DNA of 64,000 nt, taken from the NCBI GenBank assembly GCA_047967505.1, contig CM106539.1. The stretch is one strand, 5' to 3'. Within the stretch, counting starts at the first letter, position 1; the number at the start of each line of letters is the position of its first letter. The notes under the pieces were generated by a model that saw only the letters and a program-made list of their open reading frames with translations, did not search any database and was not told where the DNA came from. A program made the translations under genes and the position numbers. Of this stretch, positions 52,559-63,210 are shown in pieces. The DNA is from Dipteris shenzhenensis. Lineage: Eukaryota; Polypodiophyta; Polypodiopsida; Gleicheniales.

Positions 52559-55500
52559 TTCAGGGGGAAGTCCCAAGAAAGAGGGAAGTCTCGTAGTAAA
52601 TCCAGGGCACGGAACATTGAGTGTTACCATTGTGGCAAGAAGGGCCATATGAAAAAGGATTGCTACAAGCTGAAAAGAGAGCAAAAGGATAAGAAAAAGA
52701 ATGCAAATTGGGGTGCAAATCAAAAGGAAGAGAGTCCAAGGGAGGACAAAGGAAAAGTGAAGATCGAGGAGATCAATGCAGTCACACATGATAGTGACAA
52801 TGATGTTCTCTTCATGTCTAGTTTATCTGCAGAGTTTCTTACCACTTCAGATGATGCATATTCCCAGGATTGGATTTTGGATTCTGGTGCTTCATTCCAT
52901 GTTACTCCCCATAGGGAATGGTTCTCCACTTATGATAGTGGAAAGACAGGTTGTGTGCATCTTGGAAATGACTATGCATGTGACATAGTGGGAGCAGGTG
53001 ACATAAAGTTTTCTTTTGCAAATGGGTCTGCATTTGTTTTGAAACATGTGAGACATGTGCCTAAGCTGACCAAGAGTCTTATTTCAGTGGGTCAGCTAGA
53101 TGATGCTGGTTTTCACACCACTTTTGGCTTTCAAAGTTGGAAAATTCAAAAGGGCTCTATGCTTTTGGCCAGGGGTGCCAAGTGTGGGACTTTGTATCCC
53201 TTACATGTATCAGGGGTATTTGATCATGTTGTTGCAATAACTGAGCAGCCGAGCACTTCTTTGTGGCATTGCAGGTTGGGGCACATGAGCCAGAATGGAA
53301 TGAAACTCTTATGCCGTTTGGGTTATGTACCGCATTTGAGTTTCTCTGATTTTGAATTTTGTGAGCATTGTCTCTATGGGAAGCAGACTAAATCAGCCCA
53401 TAAAAGAAGGGGAAAGAAAGAGTTTGAAATGCTTGATTTGGTGCATTCAGACGTATGTGGTCCCATGCCTACACGGTCATTAGGCGGGGCTGAATACTAT
53501 GTGACATTCATTGATGATGCAACTAGGAAAGTGTGGGCTTATGCTATAGCTCGGAAGAGTGATGTGTTCCAGGTATTTCAGAAATGGCTGGCCTTGGTTG
53601 AGAATCAGTCAGGTAGAACGCTTAAATGCCTACGGACTGACAATGGTGGAGAGTATCTCTCTCATGACTTTCAGCATTTTTGTGATACACGTGGGATTAA
53701 GAGGGAGCTCACATCCCCTCGTACTCCAGAGCAAAATCCAGTTGCAGAAAAGATGAATCGTACCATTCAAGAAAGGTTGCAATGCATGCTTTCCAATGCA
53801 AGTCTTTCTGGTGGTTTTTGGGCTGAGGCAATGAAGACTGCAGTGCATGTGATCAATAGATCACCTAGTAAGAGTTTGGATGGTGGTATTCCTGAAGAGG
53901 CATGGAGTGGCAAGAAGCCCTCTTACTCTCATTTGCGTATATTTGGGTGTGAGGCATATGCACATGTGCCAAAAGAGCTTCGAAAGAAGCTAGATCCTAA
54001 GTCTAGGAAATGCATCTTTCTGGGTTATGGTGAAAGTGGAGAGATGGGCTATCGTCTCTGGGATCCAGAAGCAAAGAAGATCATATGCAGCCATGATGTG
54101 GTCTTCAATGAGAAGAAGATGCATAAGGCACCCATGAGGGATGTGGAAATGAGGAGAATCACTTTCCAGGATATGAATCCACCTGCATATGTTGATAGGC
54201 AGCAAGCTGTCCATGCACCAAATGTGCAAGAAATGGTACAACCAAGTACTCCCACAGGTATACAATCAAGGGTAGATGATGGATCATCTATTGGTGGAAA
54301 TGATGAGCCAAATGTGGCTGATATGCAAGTGGGACAGCAAGCTGAAATGCCATTGAGAAGATCATCTAGAGTGTCTAGACCGCCTGATAGGTTTGTTCCA
54401 GGGGTAGACTATGTGATGCTTACTGATTGCGGGGAGCCTTGTTGCTACAAAGAGGCTATGATGCGTGAGGATCAACGCAAGTGGGAGTATGCTATGCAAT
54501 CAGAGATGAGTTCACTTATGAAGAATAAGACTTGGGACTTGGTTTCTTTGCCACATGGAAAGAAAGCATTGCCATGTAAATGGGTCTACAAAATGAAGGT
54601 CACAGGTGGTGATGTGCCTAGGTACAAGGCCCGTTTGGTTGCTAAAGGGTTCAAGCAAGAGAAGGGTGTGGACTTTGATGAGATATTCTCTCCGGTTGTG
54701 AAGATGACCACACTTAGATGCATGCTTGGACTAGTGGCATTAGAGGATATGGAGCTTATGCAGATGGATGTCAAGACAGCTTTCTTGCATGGGGATTTGC
54801 ATGAGGAAATTTACATGGTGCAGCCGGAAGGCTTTGAAGAAAAGGGCAAAGAGCATTTAGTTTGCAAGCTGAAGAAGAGTCTCTATGGTCTTAAGCAAGC
54901 ACCTAGAGAATGGTATCAGAAGTTTGATGCTTTCATTCGGTCCCAGGGTTTTAGAAGGAGTGAAATTGATCACTGCCTCTACACTAAAAGGGCTAAGGAT
55001 AGTAGCCTGATAATCCTGGCACTATATGTGGATGATATGCTATTGGCTAGCAAGAATACTTATGAGCTAGATGCATTAAAGGCCAAGTTGCATGAGGCCT
55101 TTGATATGAAGGATTTGGGACTTGCAGGTCATATTCTTGGTATGCGCATCACGCGTGATCGGAGTAGGAAACTCCTTTGGCTTTCACAAAAAGAGTATGT
55201 TACAAAAGTATTGCAGCGTTTCAATATGGAGGGGGGGAAGGCAGTGAGTACTCCATTGCCTCCATATGTGAAACTGAGTCATACAGATAGTCCCAAATCA
55301 GATGAGGAGAGGGCCATGATGGCCAAGGTTCCTTATGCATCAGCAGTTGGGAGTCTTATGTATGCTATGATAGCTACTAGACCAGACATTGCATTTGCAG
55401 TGGGAGTTGTTAGCCGGTATATGGCTAATCCAGGAAAGAGGCATTGGGAGGCAGTTAAGTGCATCATGAGGTACATGAAGGGTACCAAGGAGATGTGCAT

Positions 55501-55984
55501 TTGCTTTGGTAAAGGAGACATGCGTGTACTTGGGTACACAGATTCAGACTATGCAGGGCATGTGGATAGTAGGAGATCCACTTCCGGTTATGTGTTCACC
55601 TTTGTAGGTGGTGCAGTGTCGTGGATGTCTCGTGCACAGAAGTGCATTGCTTTGTCTACCACAGAGGCTGAGTATGTTGCAGCCACAGAGGGTTGCAAGG
55701 AGGCTATATGGCTTGATCGGCTAGTGGGAGATTTGGGGATTCATACAGGTGTACCGACATTGCATAGTGATTCCATGAGTGCTATTCAGCTAGCACGGAA
55801 TCCGGTCTTTCATGCAAAGACCAAACACATCGAGGTCAGGTACCATTTCATCAGGGAGGTACTTGAGGACAAGCGCATAGAGCTTGTCAAGGTTCATACA
55901 GATGATAACCCTGCAGATATGCTGACGAAGAGTCTACCTAGTCAGCGGTTTGAGTATTGTCGTGTATTGATGGGCATTGGATAG
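52559..55984 (+). CDS. Copia-N gag end and pol polyprotein (zinc knuckle, PR, IN, RT, RH)
   Basis: The frame is continuous with gag after the internal TAG and open for 1,141 codons to the terminal TAG. The zinc knuckle CYHCGKKGHMKKDC lies at 52622-52663. The aspartic protease motif WILDSGASFH has its catalytic Asp at 52880. Pre-integrase LWHCRLGHMSQNG and C-x2-C (CEHCLYGK) are near 53265-53380. The integrase core has DVCGPM and FIDDATRKVWA, TDNGGEY, and the EQNPVAEKMNRT region with the catalytic Glu (53440-53770). RT has KWVYKMK, DVKTAFLHGDL, LYGLKQAPREWY and ALYVDDMLLA (catalytic pair at about 55031). RNase H has YTDSDYAG, STTEAEYVA and TKHIEVRYHFIRE (55530-55860). All catalytic residues I can identify are present. 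Proteins act in cytoplasmic particles and, for integrase, in the nucleus. Confidence 0.95.
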   Translation, partial: FRGKSQERGKSRSKSRARNIECYHCGKKGHMKKDCYKLKREQKDKKKNANWGANQKEESPREDKGKVKIEEINAVTHDSDNDVLFMSSLSAEFLTTSDDAYSQDWILDSGASFHVTPHREWFSTYDSGKTGCVHLGNDYACDIVGAGDIKFSFANGSAFVLKHVRHVPKLTKSLISVGQLDDAGFHTTFGFQSWKIQKGSMLLARGAKCGTLYPLHVSGVFDHVVAITEQPSTSLWHCRLGHMSQNGMKLLCRLGYVPHLSFSDFEFCEHCLYGKQTKSAHKRRGKKEFEMLDLVHSDVCGPMPTRSLGGAEYYVTFIDDATRKVWAYAIARKSDVFQVFQKWLALVENQSGRTLKCLRTDNGGEYLSHDFQHFCDTRGIKRELTSPRTPEQNPVAEKMNRTIQERLQCMLSNASLSGGFWAEAMKTAVHVINRSPSKSLDGGIPEEAWSGKKPSYSHLRIFGCEAYAHVPKELRKKLDPKSRKCIFLGYGESGEMGYRLWDPEAKKIICSHDVVFNEKKMHKAPMRDVEMRRITFQDMNPPAYVDRQQAVHAPNVQEMVQPSTPTGIQSRVDDGSSIGGNDEPNVADMQVGQQAEMPLRRSSRVSRPPDRFVPGVDYVMLTDCGEPCCYKEAMMREDQRKWEYAMQSEMSSLMKNKTWDLVSLPHGKKALPCKWVYKMKVTGGDVPRYKARLVAKGFKQEKGVDFDEIFSPVVKMTTLRCMLGLVALEDMELMQMDVKTAFLHGDLHEEIYMVQPEGFEEKGKEHLVCKLKKSLYGLKQAPREWYQKFDAFIRSQGFRRSEIDHCLYTKRAKDSSLIILALYVDDMLLASKNTYELDALKAKLHEAFDMKDLGLAGHILGMRITRDRSRKLLWLSQKEYVTKVLQRFNMEGGKAVSTPLPPYVKLSHTDSPKSDEERAMMAKVPYASAVGSLMYAMIATRPDIAFAVGVVSRYMANPGKRHWEAVKCIMRYMKGTKEMCICFGKGDMRVLGYTDSDYAGHVDSRRSTSGYVFTFVGGAVSWMSRAQKCIALSTTEAEYVAATEGCKEAIWLDRLVGDLGIHTGVPTLHSDSMSAIQLARNPVFHAKTKHIEVRYHFIREVLEDKRIELVKVHTDDNPADMLTKSLPSQRFEYCRVLMGIG

Positions 55985-56030
55985 TATGCTCACTGGTTGT
56001 TCTCCCTTAAAGGCACATTGTCCTTTAAGT

Positions 56031-56036
56031 GGGAGG
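56031..56036 (+). promoter_or_regulatory. Copia-N polypurine tract
   Basis: GGGAGG, with flanking AAGT and T, precedes the 3' LTR start. Confidence 0.85.
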
Positions 56037-56037
56037 T

Positions 56038-56206
56038 TGTGGGGTTAAAGGTCACTGTGCCTTAACCCCAGTTATGTACAATACTCAAACACATATATAA
56101 ATGAATGAAAAAGAAGATTAGGGTGGTTCTGCACCCACCAAACTTGTGTGGCTCTCTGTCTCTCTCTCTCCTTCTTCCGTTCTTGCTTCCGTTGAGAGCA
56201 CTCTCA
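56038..56206 (+). repeat. Copia-N 3' LTR
   Basis: 169 bp, identical by eye to 50321-50489, followed by CTGCA. Confidence 0.95.
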
Positions 56207-56912
56207 CTGCAACTGTGGCCTTTGGAGCAGAACCTCTTCAGCACATTGAAGATGAATGAGAGGCCAGGTCACTACTGCTTGTCATGAATTTGTAGAAGAT
56301 AACCCTAGATGCAATTGGCAGTATTTGCAAAGAGCTTGAATGAGGCAGAGCCAAGGAGCTAGTCGTTGAAGGAGCAAGTCATCAAGGAGAGGTTGCAGGC
56401 CGTAGTCAATGTAGTGCTGCTCTTAGAGTCCCCTTTGCTTTGCTATAGCTATTGCTTGCTGTAGAAGCTTGGGCTATGTGCAGATGGAGTCAGGCACTGT
56501 TGGAGGTCCTTCGAGCTGCTTGACGGTAGATCTCCCTCCAAAGCTCTCTTTCTCGAAGTAGGATAGAGAGACTCTCAAAAATCTTTTTCTCTCCCTCACA
56601 GTAGAGTAAGATCTAGGATATCTCTCTCTCTCTCACAACAAGGAATCTCTCAAAGCATGAACTTTCATAAGAGAATGGAAATTCTCTCAAATCCCAGACT
56701 CTCTCATAGTGAATCGAATGAACTCTCTCTCACACAAAAAGAATAGTGGATGGAAACTTTCTCTCTCAATCAAATGAATCGATAGAAATTCTCTCAATGG
56801 AAGTGAACAGAAGAAACTCACAATCACTCAAGAGAACTCTCAATCTCACAATCTCTCTCACACTCTCAAGAATTGCAATGCCTCAGCAAAAGGCAAGGGA
56901 GTTCTGATATCA
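56207..56912. other. Continuation of the Copia-M leader, CT/GA-rich
   Basis: 56560-56870 repeats CTCTCTC and TCTCAA words. Minus-strand TGATATCAGAAC (56912-56901) is a mutated primer-binding site right after the Copia-M 5' LTR. Confidence 0.6.
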
Positions 56913-57161
56913 TGACAAAATATGAAGAGGGGAGAGTAGAAGAATGGAGATGAGGAGAGAGGGCATAGCTAGAGAGCACACCACAAATGACTAACTGTAC
57001 ACTAGATTTAGTTGAACATGTAGAATATATACAAACCAATTTAGGGTTAGGGTTAGGGCATCTAACCCTTTTCTTTATAGCACTCTATTGGGTTAGTGCT
57101 ATGCACAAATGATGGTGCTATGCACACATGATCACATGATGTTAAGCGTGAACTCTCAATA
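56913..57161 (-). repeat. Copia-M 5' LTR
   Basis: Minus strand TATTGAGAG (TG changed to TA) to TTTTGTCA, 249 bp. It matches 43817-44073 with a small deletion. Confidence 0.9.
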
Positions 57162-58800
57162 GAATTGATATAGAACTATTGCTCAGGTTTTATCCATATG
57201 AGTATTGAGTGATAGAGCACATTTTCCTTATCCTCATCCATTTTTTTGCATAAACCCCAGAGAGTCTTGGTGATAATTGGCCTTGGTCCAATCAAGACCA
57301 GATACTGCATGTAGCATCTTGAATTTCAATTGTCTATTATTAATGTGAGCTCATCCTTTGAGATGATCCTCTTGATTAAGAATTGCAACAAGATCTTAAT
57401 GGAATGTGGTGGTGCCCTGTAGCAATAGATCTTGCGTTGGCACATTCGCATCATCCATTAGCTTGATTCATGAGTTGAAGTTCCAATTTGGAAATTATTG
57501 CCTTCAGTGATTTTGTAGCTTTGTGCATTTTTCTTTATACTTACCAAATATTGAGGTGTAGGCAAGCTTGGATTGTTGAATTGTTGACCTACTTTTGGCT
57601 GGCCTAGCAATTGATCATTAAGCATGCAGAGTTGGATTATGTCTTCTTCTTGAGCATCCAATTGCATTCACAAATTTCTTCTTTGATGCTATACATTCCT
57701 ACTTTAGTGCTTGACCTTAATGTTTCCAATCTTTGAGGCTTTTCTGCAACTCATTGTTTGTGTCGACTATGGCATGGATTTGATAATCTTTAAGCATCAA
57801 GATTTCTTTTAAGTGCACTATTTCTTTTTTCAACTCATCACAAGAGGCTTTCATGTGGTAGAGGGAATGTCTACCTCTTCTTTTCTACTTAAAGCATCAG
57901 AAAGCTGAAGGTGTTTTTCTTGTAGGGAATTTTAGCTTGCATTGCATCCTTCTTTCTTCTTGAGCATTTTGGAAAATATTTTGTTGTTGCATTTGCTCTA
58001 CCGTGCTTTCCTTGAGCTTTTGAATCTCAATCTTTGCACTATGCAACTTGGTTTGGAGTGATGGGATCATTTGTCTTTCCATTTGAAATGTGGAATTGCC
58101 TTACTTGTACTGAGTATATAGTTGGCTCCCATGCATCCATGTGGTACCCTAATCTTTATCTTGAACAATAGCCTATTGTGGAGTGTCACTAGAGACAATT
58201 TGTGGTTGTAGAAATGGAGCCATAAAGTTATCAACATTACTAACTTGTGATTCTTAAAGAGGAACACTATCTGGCCCACTAGTGAGTTTTTGTAAGATGT
58301 GGCTCCCTTTTGGATTTCTTTCCTTCAGTCAATCTATGTTATCTATTGTGGTAGCAATTGTGAACTGAGTTGCAACATTCTTTGGCGGAGGTCCACATTG
58401 TCAACCTCAGGAATTTGCTCAGCTTGTTGGCCGCCCACGTAATCCGCATTGAGAGTGGGTGGGTATTCTAGATTCCATTCAAGAGATAATATCAATGCAT
58501 CAAATTCCTCTAATTCTTGTGTTGAGAGGGCTATAGAGGCTCCTTCTACCTTAGGCTAATTCATATTATTTTCTTCATGAAATATCACTGAGCACACTAT
58601 AGCATATGGAATTTCCTATGGCACTAGTTATAGTGCCATTCAAATTGGTAGTTTGCTTGCCATTGAATTATTATATATGTTATTGGATTTGATGACCAAG
58701 AAATTCTCCCATGGCAGCCATCTAAGTGCACATCATGGGTGGCCAGATGATGATGTATATGATCGCCTATGCTAGGCTAGGCTACCAGTAAGGTGGGTGC
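57162..58800 (-). other. Unrecognised region with Gln/Lys-rich frame fragments
   Basis: Minus-strand frames at 58082-57897 and 57667-57458 are rich in Gln, Glu, Lys and Leu with coiled-coil character (SAKIEIQKLKESTVEQMQQQ). They are split by stops. They could be part of a transposon gag or of a decayed host coiled-coil gene. No domain was identified. Confidence 0.35.
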
Positions 58801-59579
58801 TGGTTGGGATATTTAATTGGGACTCTGCATGTGCCACTACTTCTCCCCTCTCATCCCAACAAGGGGGGTGCTTGTTTGGTCATAGAAAAATCTAGTGGTG
58901 GGTTGTGTGATCATAGTAGCTATAAGCACCTAGAGTCGCACGAATCAACATACGAAATGAAGGGGACAAGAGTGGGAGGGCAGCAAGACCTCCAACCCAG
59001 TTATACAAAGGCCTTAAGGGGAGAGAAACAAGTCATCGCACTCAAGAAAAGCCCTCTCCTACCCCCTTCCATGCTCTCAAAGACCCCTTCCACCCCCGCA
59101 ATGAATCTTTTGCTACAACCCCGATGCCCCTTCTACTTAATGCTGCCAAAGTCATGGGATCCATTGTTTGCCTTGGCTCTCACTTTTGACACAAGTGCCA
59201 ATAGAATATACATACTCGATATTTCAAATAAAATAAAAGATAGGAAAGTGTGGATAGCGAGGATCTCACTTGAGCTTAATGGAGCCAAAATGATCTCTTT
59301 TGAGCTTAATTGAGCCAAAAGGAAACTAAGTTATCAAAGATAAAGGAAGCCTGGAAGGATGGCAAATGGTTCCCCCTCTCTCTCTGTCTACCTCTCTCTT
59401 CACCAATATCCCTCTCCACATGGCTGCCACATCATTACCGGTGTGAGTGCCACATCATCTTGTGGACCTATCACATCACACCTACCATGTCGTCACTTTC
59501 CACATCATCAAGTGCCATATCATCAAGTGCCATGTCATCACCTATGCAAATGCCACATCATTATCTGCAACCTGTCATG
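58801..59579 (+). other. Unrecognised region with repeated CACATCA words
   Basis: An open frame of 169 codons (58804-59313) is not recognised and has no family motif. 59400-59580 repeats GCCACATCA/TGTCATCA words about a dozen times. This region may be part of the Gypsy-P leader. Confidence 0.35.
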
Positions 59580-60640
59580 GCAAACTGGCCATAGTTCAAA
59601 ATCGTACATGGTTCCGCCTATTGCACCTACTCCTCCTCCTCGAGTCACTCCTCTTCTCTCTACTCCTTTAGCTACTATTGTTGCAAGCTTCTCCTCTACT
59701 AATGAGAAACAAGTGCCCCTTATTTCCTCCAAATTAAATCAGTTAATAGTCCATCTTCTTGAAACCAAAATTGGGGGGCTGATTGCCATCCTTCATGGGA
59801 TAAGAGAGGTGTCACTTATTGTTATAGTTTTGGTGAGGAGAGGGGTAATAACACTATTGAGTGTCCTCATTAAAACCCCAGAGTCAAACTTATGGAGCTA
59901 GAAGAAAGGTAGAAGATCATCTATGATAGAGGTTTTTGGGTCCAAGAGAGATAGGGAGGGTAGTGATTCTGCACCCAAGAAAAGAGGTAGTCCTAGAAGA
60001 ACTATGGACAAAGCTTGTGAAACTACACCTGAAATCAAGCCTTCACCACCTGAAGTTAAGATGTCTGAGTCCTCTCTAGCAAAGAAACACAGATGGTCTA
60101 TGAAGTCCTTGGTCATAGCTGATCTTCGTGTGGGGAAGGGTGAAGAGCCATACTCTATTCTGAATGATGTGTCTAAGTGTCCTATTTCAATTACCTTGTC
60201 ACAGCATCTTGTTGTGAGTCCATTGGTCCTAGAGTTGAGTCAAGGAATTTCTACTAGAAGAGGCCAAAAGAAAGAAGTTTCTCAGTCCCACATAAATATT
60301 CATGGGGCATGCATTGACACGGGTGCAAAGTGTAATGTGATACCTATGGGTATTTGTGATAAGCTCCACCTTTGATGCACATGAAGTACCCTAGTCGAGA
60401 TCAAGGTGGCTAATGGGAGGAAGGTTCCACCAGTGGGTGTTGTGGAAGGAGTGCCATTGACAGTGTGTGGTGTGATCACACCATTGGACTTCCATGTGAT
60501 GTAGGTCGATGATAGTGCCAAAGATTACCCCTTGATTTTGAGAAGGCAATGGCTTCATTAAATGAAGGCAATAGGCTATTGGGAAAGCAACCACATGTCC
60601 ATGGGGGGTTCATAAAATTGGATTCTAGTTCATCACTTCC
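59580..60640 (+). pseudogene. Gypsy-P gag end and protease fragment
   Basis: A degraded zinc-knuckle-like stretch near 59820-59860 (first Cys kept, His replaced) is followed by a charged linker in the frame 59923-60375. Its end reads INIHGACIDTGAKCNVIPMG, an aspartic protease active site of the [DT]-[TS]-G-A type with Asp present. After stops, KVANGRKVPPVGVVEGVPLT and DDSAKDYPLIL continue the protease fold and flap region (60400-60540). RT does not follow; an LTR of another element begins near 60640. Confidence 0.7.
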
Positions 60641-61079
60641 ACTTCTAAGATAGATGAAGAGTATATGAGTGATGCAAAGGAGACCAAAACTGATAAGTGA
60701 GTATGAAGTGGACTTGTACATTGTAAAGAGAGTGGGAGAGAAATAAGGAGTCTCACTTGCAGCTTTCTCACATACACAATGGGGGAATATACACAAAGGT
60801 GGAGGCTGAAAATAGTTTTCCTCTTCTTAGTTGTGAAAGCCAAAAGAACTCTCTCTGAGTACAAAAGGAATAGGTGAACCCTATATGTGGGTTTCAAACC
60901 AAACTCAGCTAACTAAGGTGGCATACTAACTGAGCCACTAACTAGAGAACATAAAGATAGCTGCCATCCAGCTATTATTCATGGGCGATGTACCAACCGC
61001 ATCTGCACCTAACAAGTCGGTGACATAAATGCACAATGGTCACCTTGGCATATCACGAGTGGAGCTCAATATCTCAACA
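60640..61079 (-). repeat. Copia-Q 3' LTR (inner end clear)
   Basis: Minus strand GAGGGGGAG polypurine tract (about 61088-61080), then TGTTGAGATATTGAG at 61079. The outer end near 60640 is a guess. No partner LTR was seen. Confidence 0.6.
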
Positions 61080-62320
61080 CTCCCCCTCGAGCTCAATCCC
61101 AATTCCTGCACACCAAGCAGGTCTTTGAGCTTGCGTAGCTTCTCTGTGCCCAATGCCTTTGTGAATATGTCAACTACCTGATCCTCTTTGCTGACATAAA
61201 CTAGATCAATATGACCTACTAGAACCTTCTCCTGCACATAGTGGTAATGCACCTCAATGTGCTTTCTTCTAGCATGATAGACTTGCCAAGTGTATACTGC
61301 TTATGTTGTCATAATAAATGACAACTGGCCCATCTGTGCACTGATGCATATCATAAAGTAGCTTATGCAACCAAGCTACCTCACATGCGACCATTGCTGC
61401 ACCCCTGTACTCAACCTCTATGCTCGACAAGGCAATTGTAGGCTGTTTCTTACTGCTCCAAGTGACTGCAACACTCCCAAAAGAGAACACATATCCACTG
61501 GTAGATCATCTATCAGTAATACTACTAGCCCAATCAGCATCAATGTATCCATGCAACTGTATCTGAACTCTAGTCTCATAAAATAGTCCATACTGCAATG
61601 TGGACTTCACATACCTTAGTATGCGTCTAGCCACATCCAAATGCGGTTTCCTTGGAGCTTGCATAAACTGACTTACCAGCCTAACAACATAGCTCAAATC
61701 TGGCCTGGCAATAGTTATATAAATCAAACTTCCTACTATGCGTCTGTACATAGTAGGGTCTTCCAAAAGCTCACCTGCATCTACACTCAACTTCACATTT
61801 TGCTCCAAAGGAACTCAAATAGGCTTACAGCCTGTCATCCCATATTTGGACAGCATGTCCAATCCATACTGCCTCTGTAAGAGCCATATCCCACTTGTGG
61901 ATCTAATCACCTCAATGCCCAAGAAGTAACGCAGCTCTCCCAAATCCTTCATCTCAAACTTCTGCTTCAATAGCATTTTCACATGAAGGATAGCTTCATC
62001 ACTATCACCTGTGATGATCAAATCATCAACATAAATGACAAGCAACATAATGCCTTTCTCTGTTTTTCTCACATAAAGTGAGAAATCTGCCTTGGAAATC
62101 TGAAAGCCAATAATAACAAGATACTATCCTATCTTGTCACACCATGATCTGGGTGCTTGCTTCAAGCCATATAAGGCTTTCTTCAACCTACAAACAAACT
62201 CAGGATGAACAGCATGAACATAACTTGGTGGCTACTCCATATAAACCTCTTCTTGCAAATCACCATGCAAGAAGGCATTCTTTACATCCATCTGATGTAA
62301 AGCAATACATGGCATGATGC
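61080..62320 (-). pseudogene. Copia-Q RT C-terminal half and RNase H, minus strand
   Basis: Reading down from 62310: HQMDVKNAFLHGDLQEEVYM, KKALYGLKQAPRSW, then the frame 62072-61815 with LLVIYVDDLIITG (catalytic pair) and LRYFLGIEVIRS. The frame 61808-61506 gives the connection and RNase H start (YIDADWASS), 61490-61269 gives SSKKQPTIALSSIEVEYRGA and 61252-61040 gives ADIFTKAL-like VDIFTKALGTEK. A few stops and shifts separate them. The RT N-terminus is not upstream on this strand; instead it occurs on the plus strand to the right. Confidence 0.9.
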
Positions 62321-62329
62321 CAAAGGAGA

Positions 62330-63210
62330 GATATACTAGTAGGAAACTAGATATTTCTCATTTGAAAGTTTTTGATTGCATTGCCTATGCTCATGTGCTA
62401 GATGAGTTGAGATCCAAGTTGGATCCAATAGCTGAGTAGTGCATCTTTATTGATTATTCTATGCAGCAGAAAGTGTATAGATGCTATAACCCTTCTACTC
62501 GTAAGTTTACAGTGAGCAGAGATGTTGTTTTTTATGAGATGAGCAGCTGGTATAAACTAGATGCACAAAGTGGTAATGCTGCACAGAATAATTCACAGCA
62601 GCAATCACAAAATATAAGTGGACTTGTAGTGTCCTCTAGCAGTGGTCCACATACTTCACCATGGACAGGCAGATTGAGATCAGGAGAATCTTCTCAAAGC
62701 AATGCAAATAGTGGTATGCAAGTATCACAAAAAGGAAAAGAGAAAGTAGACCAGCCCATGGTTGATGTGAATGCAGGTCACTCTTATGCAGATGGTGAAT
62801 CCAGTGGCTCAGAACAAAGCCTCAGAACAAAGCCTTAATGATGAGTTGGGTATTCCTTCTGTTGTTATACCTGTCTACCAGAGCTAGGTATCCTGTGGAT
62901 AGGCTGAAATATGATGGATTTACAACCATTCACTATGCCTATATGGTCAAAGTGATACATGAACCAAAACCCACTTCTTTTGAGCAAGCCATGGGAAAAG
63001 AAAAATGGGAGAAGGCCATGGATGAAGAAATGGATGCCTTGGAAGCAAATGCTACATGGGAATTGGTGCCTTTGCCTAAAGACAAGAATGCAATTGGCTA
63101 CAAGTGGGTTTATAAGGTGAAGCACAATGCATATGGTTCTATGAATAGATACAAGGCAAGATTAGTTGTCAAGGGGTATGCACAGACATATGGCATCAAT
63201 TATGATGAAA
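62330..63210 (+). pseudogene. Copia-Q integrase end and RT N-terminal part, plus strand
   Basis: HLKVFDCIAYAHVLDELRSK and STRKFTVSRDVVFYE (62370-62540) form the Copia integrase C-terminus. A Ser/Gln-rich linker follows (62560-62838). The RT start is at 62990-63200: WEKAMDEEMDALEANATWEL, GYKWVYKVKHN, KARLVVKGYAQ and NYDET. It ends exactly where the minus-strand RT half would continue, allowing about 20 missing residues. One stop in the integrase part and one frameshift near 62838 are seen. Confidence 0.9.

Larger units (their letters stand above)
50321..56206 (+). mobile_element. Copia-N: young, nearly intact Ty1/Copia element
   Basis: A 5,886-bp element with 169-bp LTRs that I find identical base by base, and a perfect target duplication CTGCA (50316-50320 and 56207-56211). 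It has a perfect primer-binding site, a polypurine tract, a 1.4-kb leader and a single reading frame for gag-pol from 51920 to 55984, interrupted by only one stop codon. It lies inside the leader of Copia-M and is the youngest insertion in the window. The gene layout resembles the Tork/Tnt1 group of plant Copia elements; the lineage assignment is tentative. Confidence 0.95.
43817..57161 (-). mobile_element. Copia-M: Ty1/Copia element interrupted by Copia-N
   Basis: A minus-strand element with its 5' LTR at 56913-57161 and 3' LTR at 43817-44073. The flanking pentamers GCATT (43812-43816) and GAATT (57162-57166) differ at one base, a probable aged target duplication. A primer-like TGATATCAGAAC follows the 5' LTR. 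Gag, protease, integrase, RT and RNase H follow in Copia order at 48450-44162. Copia-N occupies 50321-56206 of its leader. Both LTRs share a partial 30-bp internal duplication not seen in Copia-K, so they form a subfamily. Confidence 0.85.
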
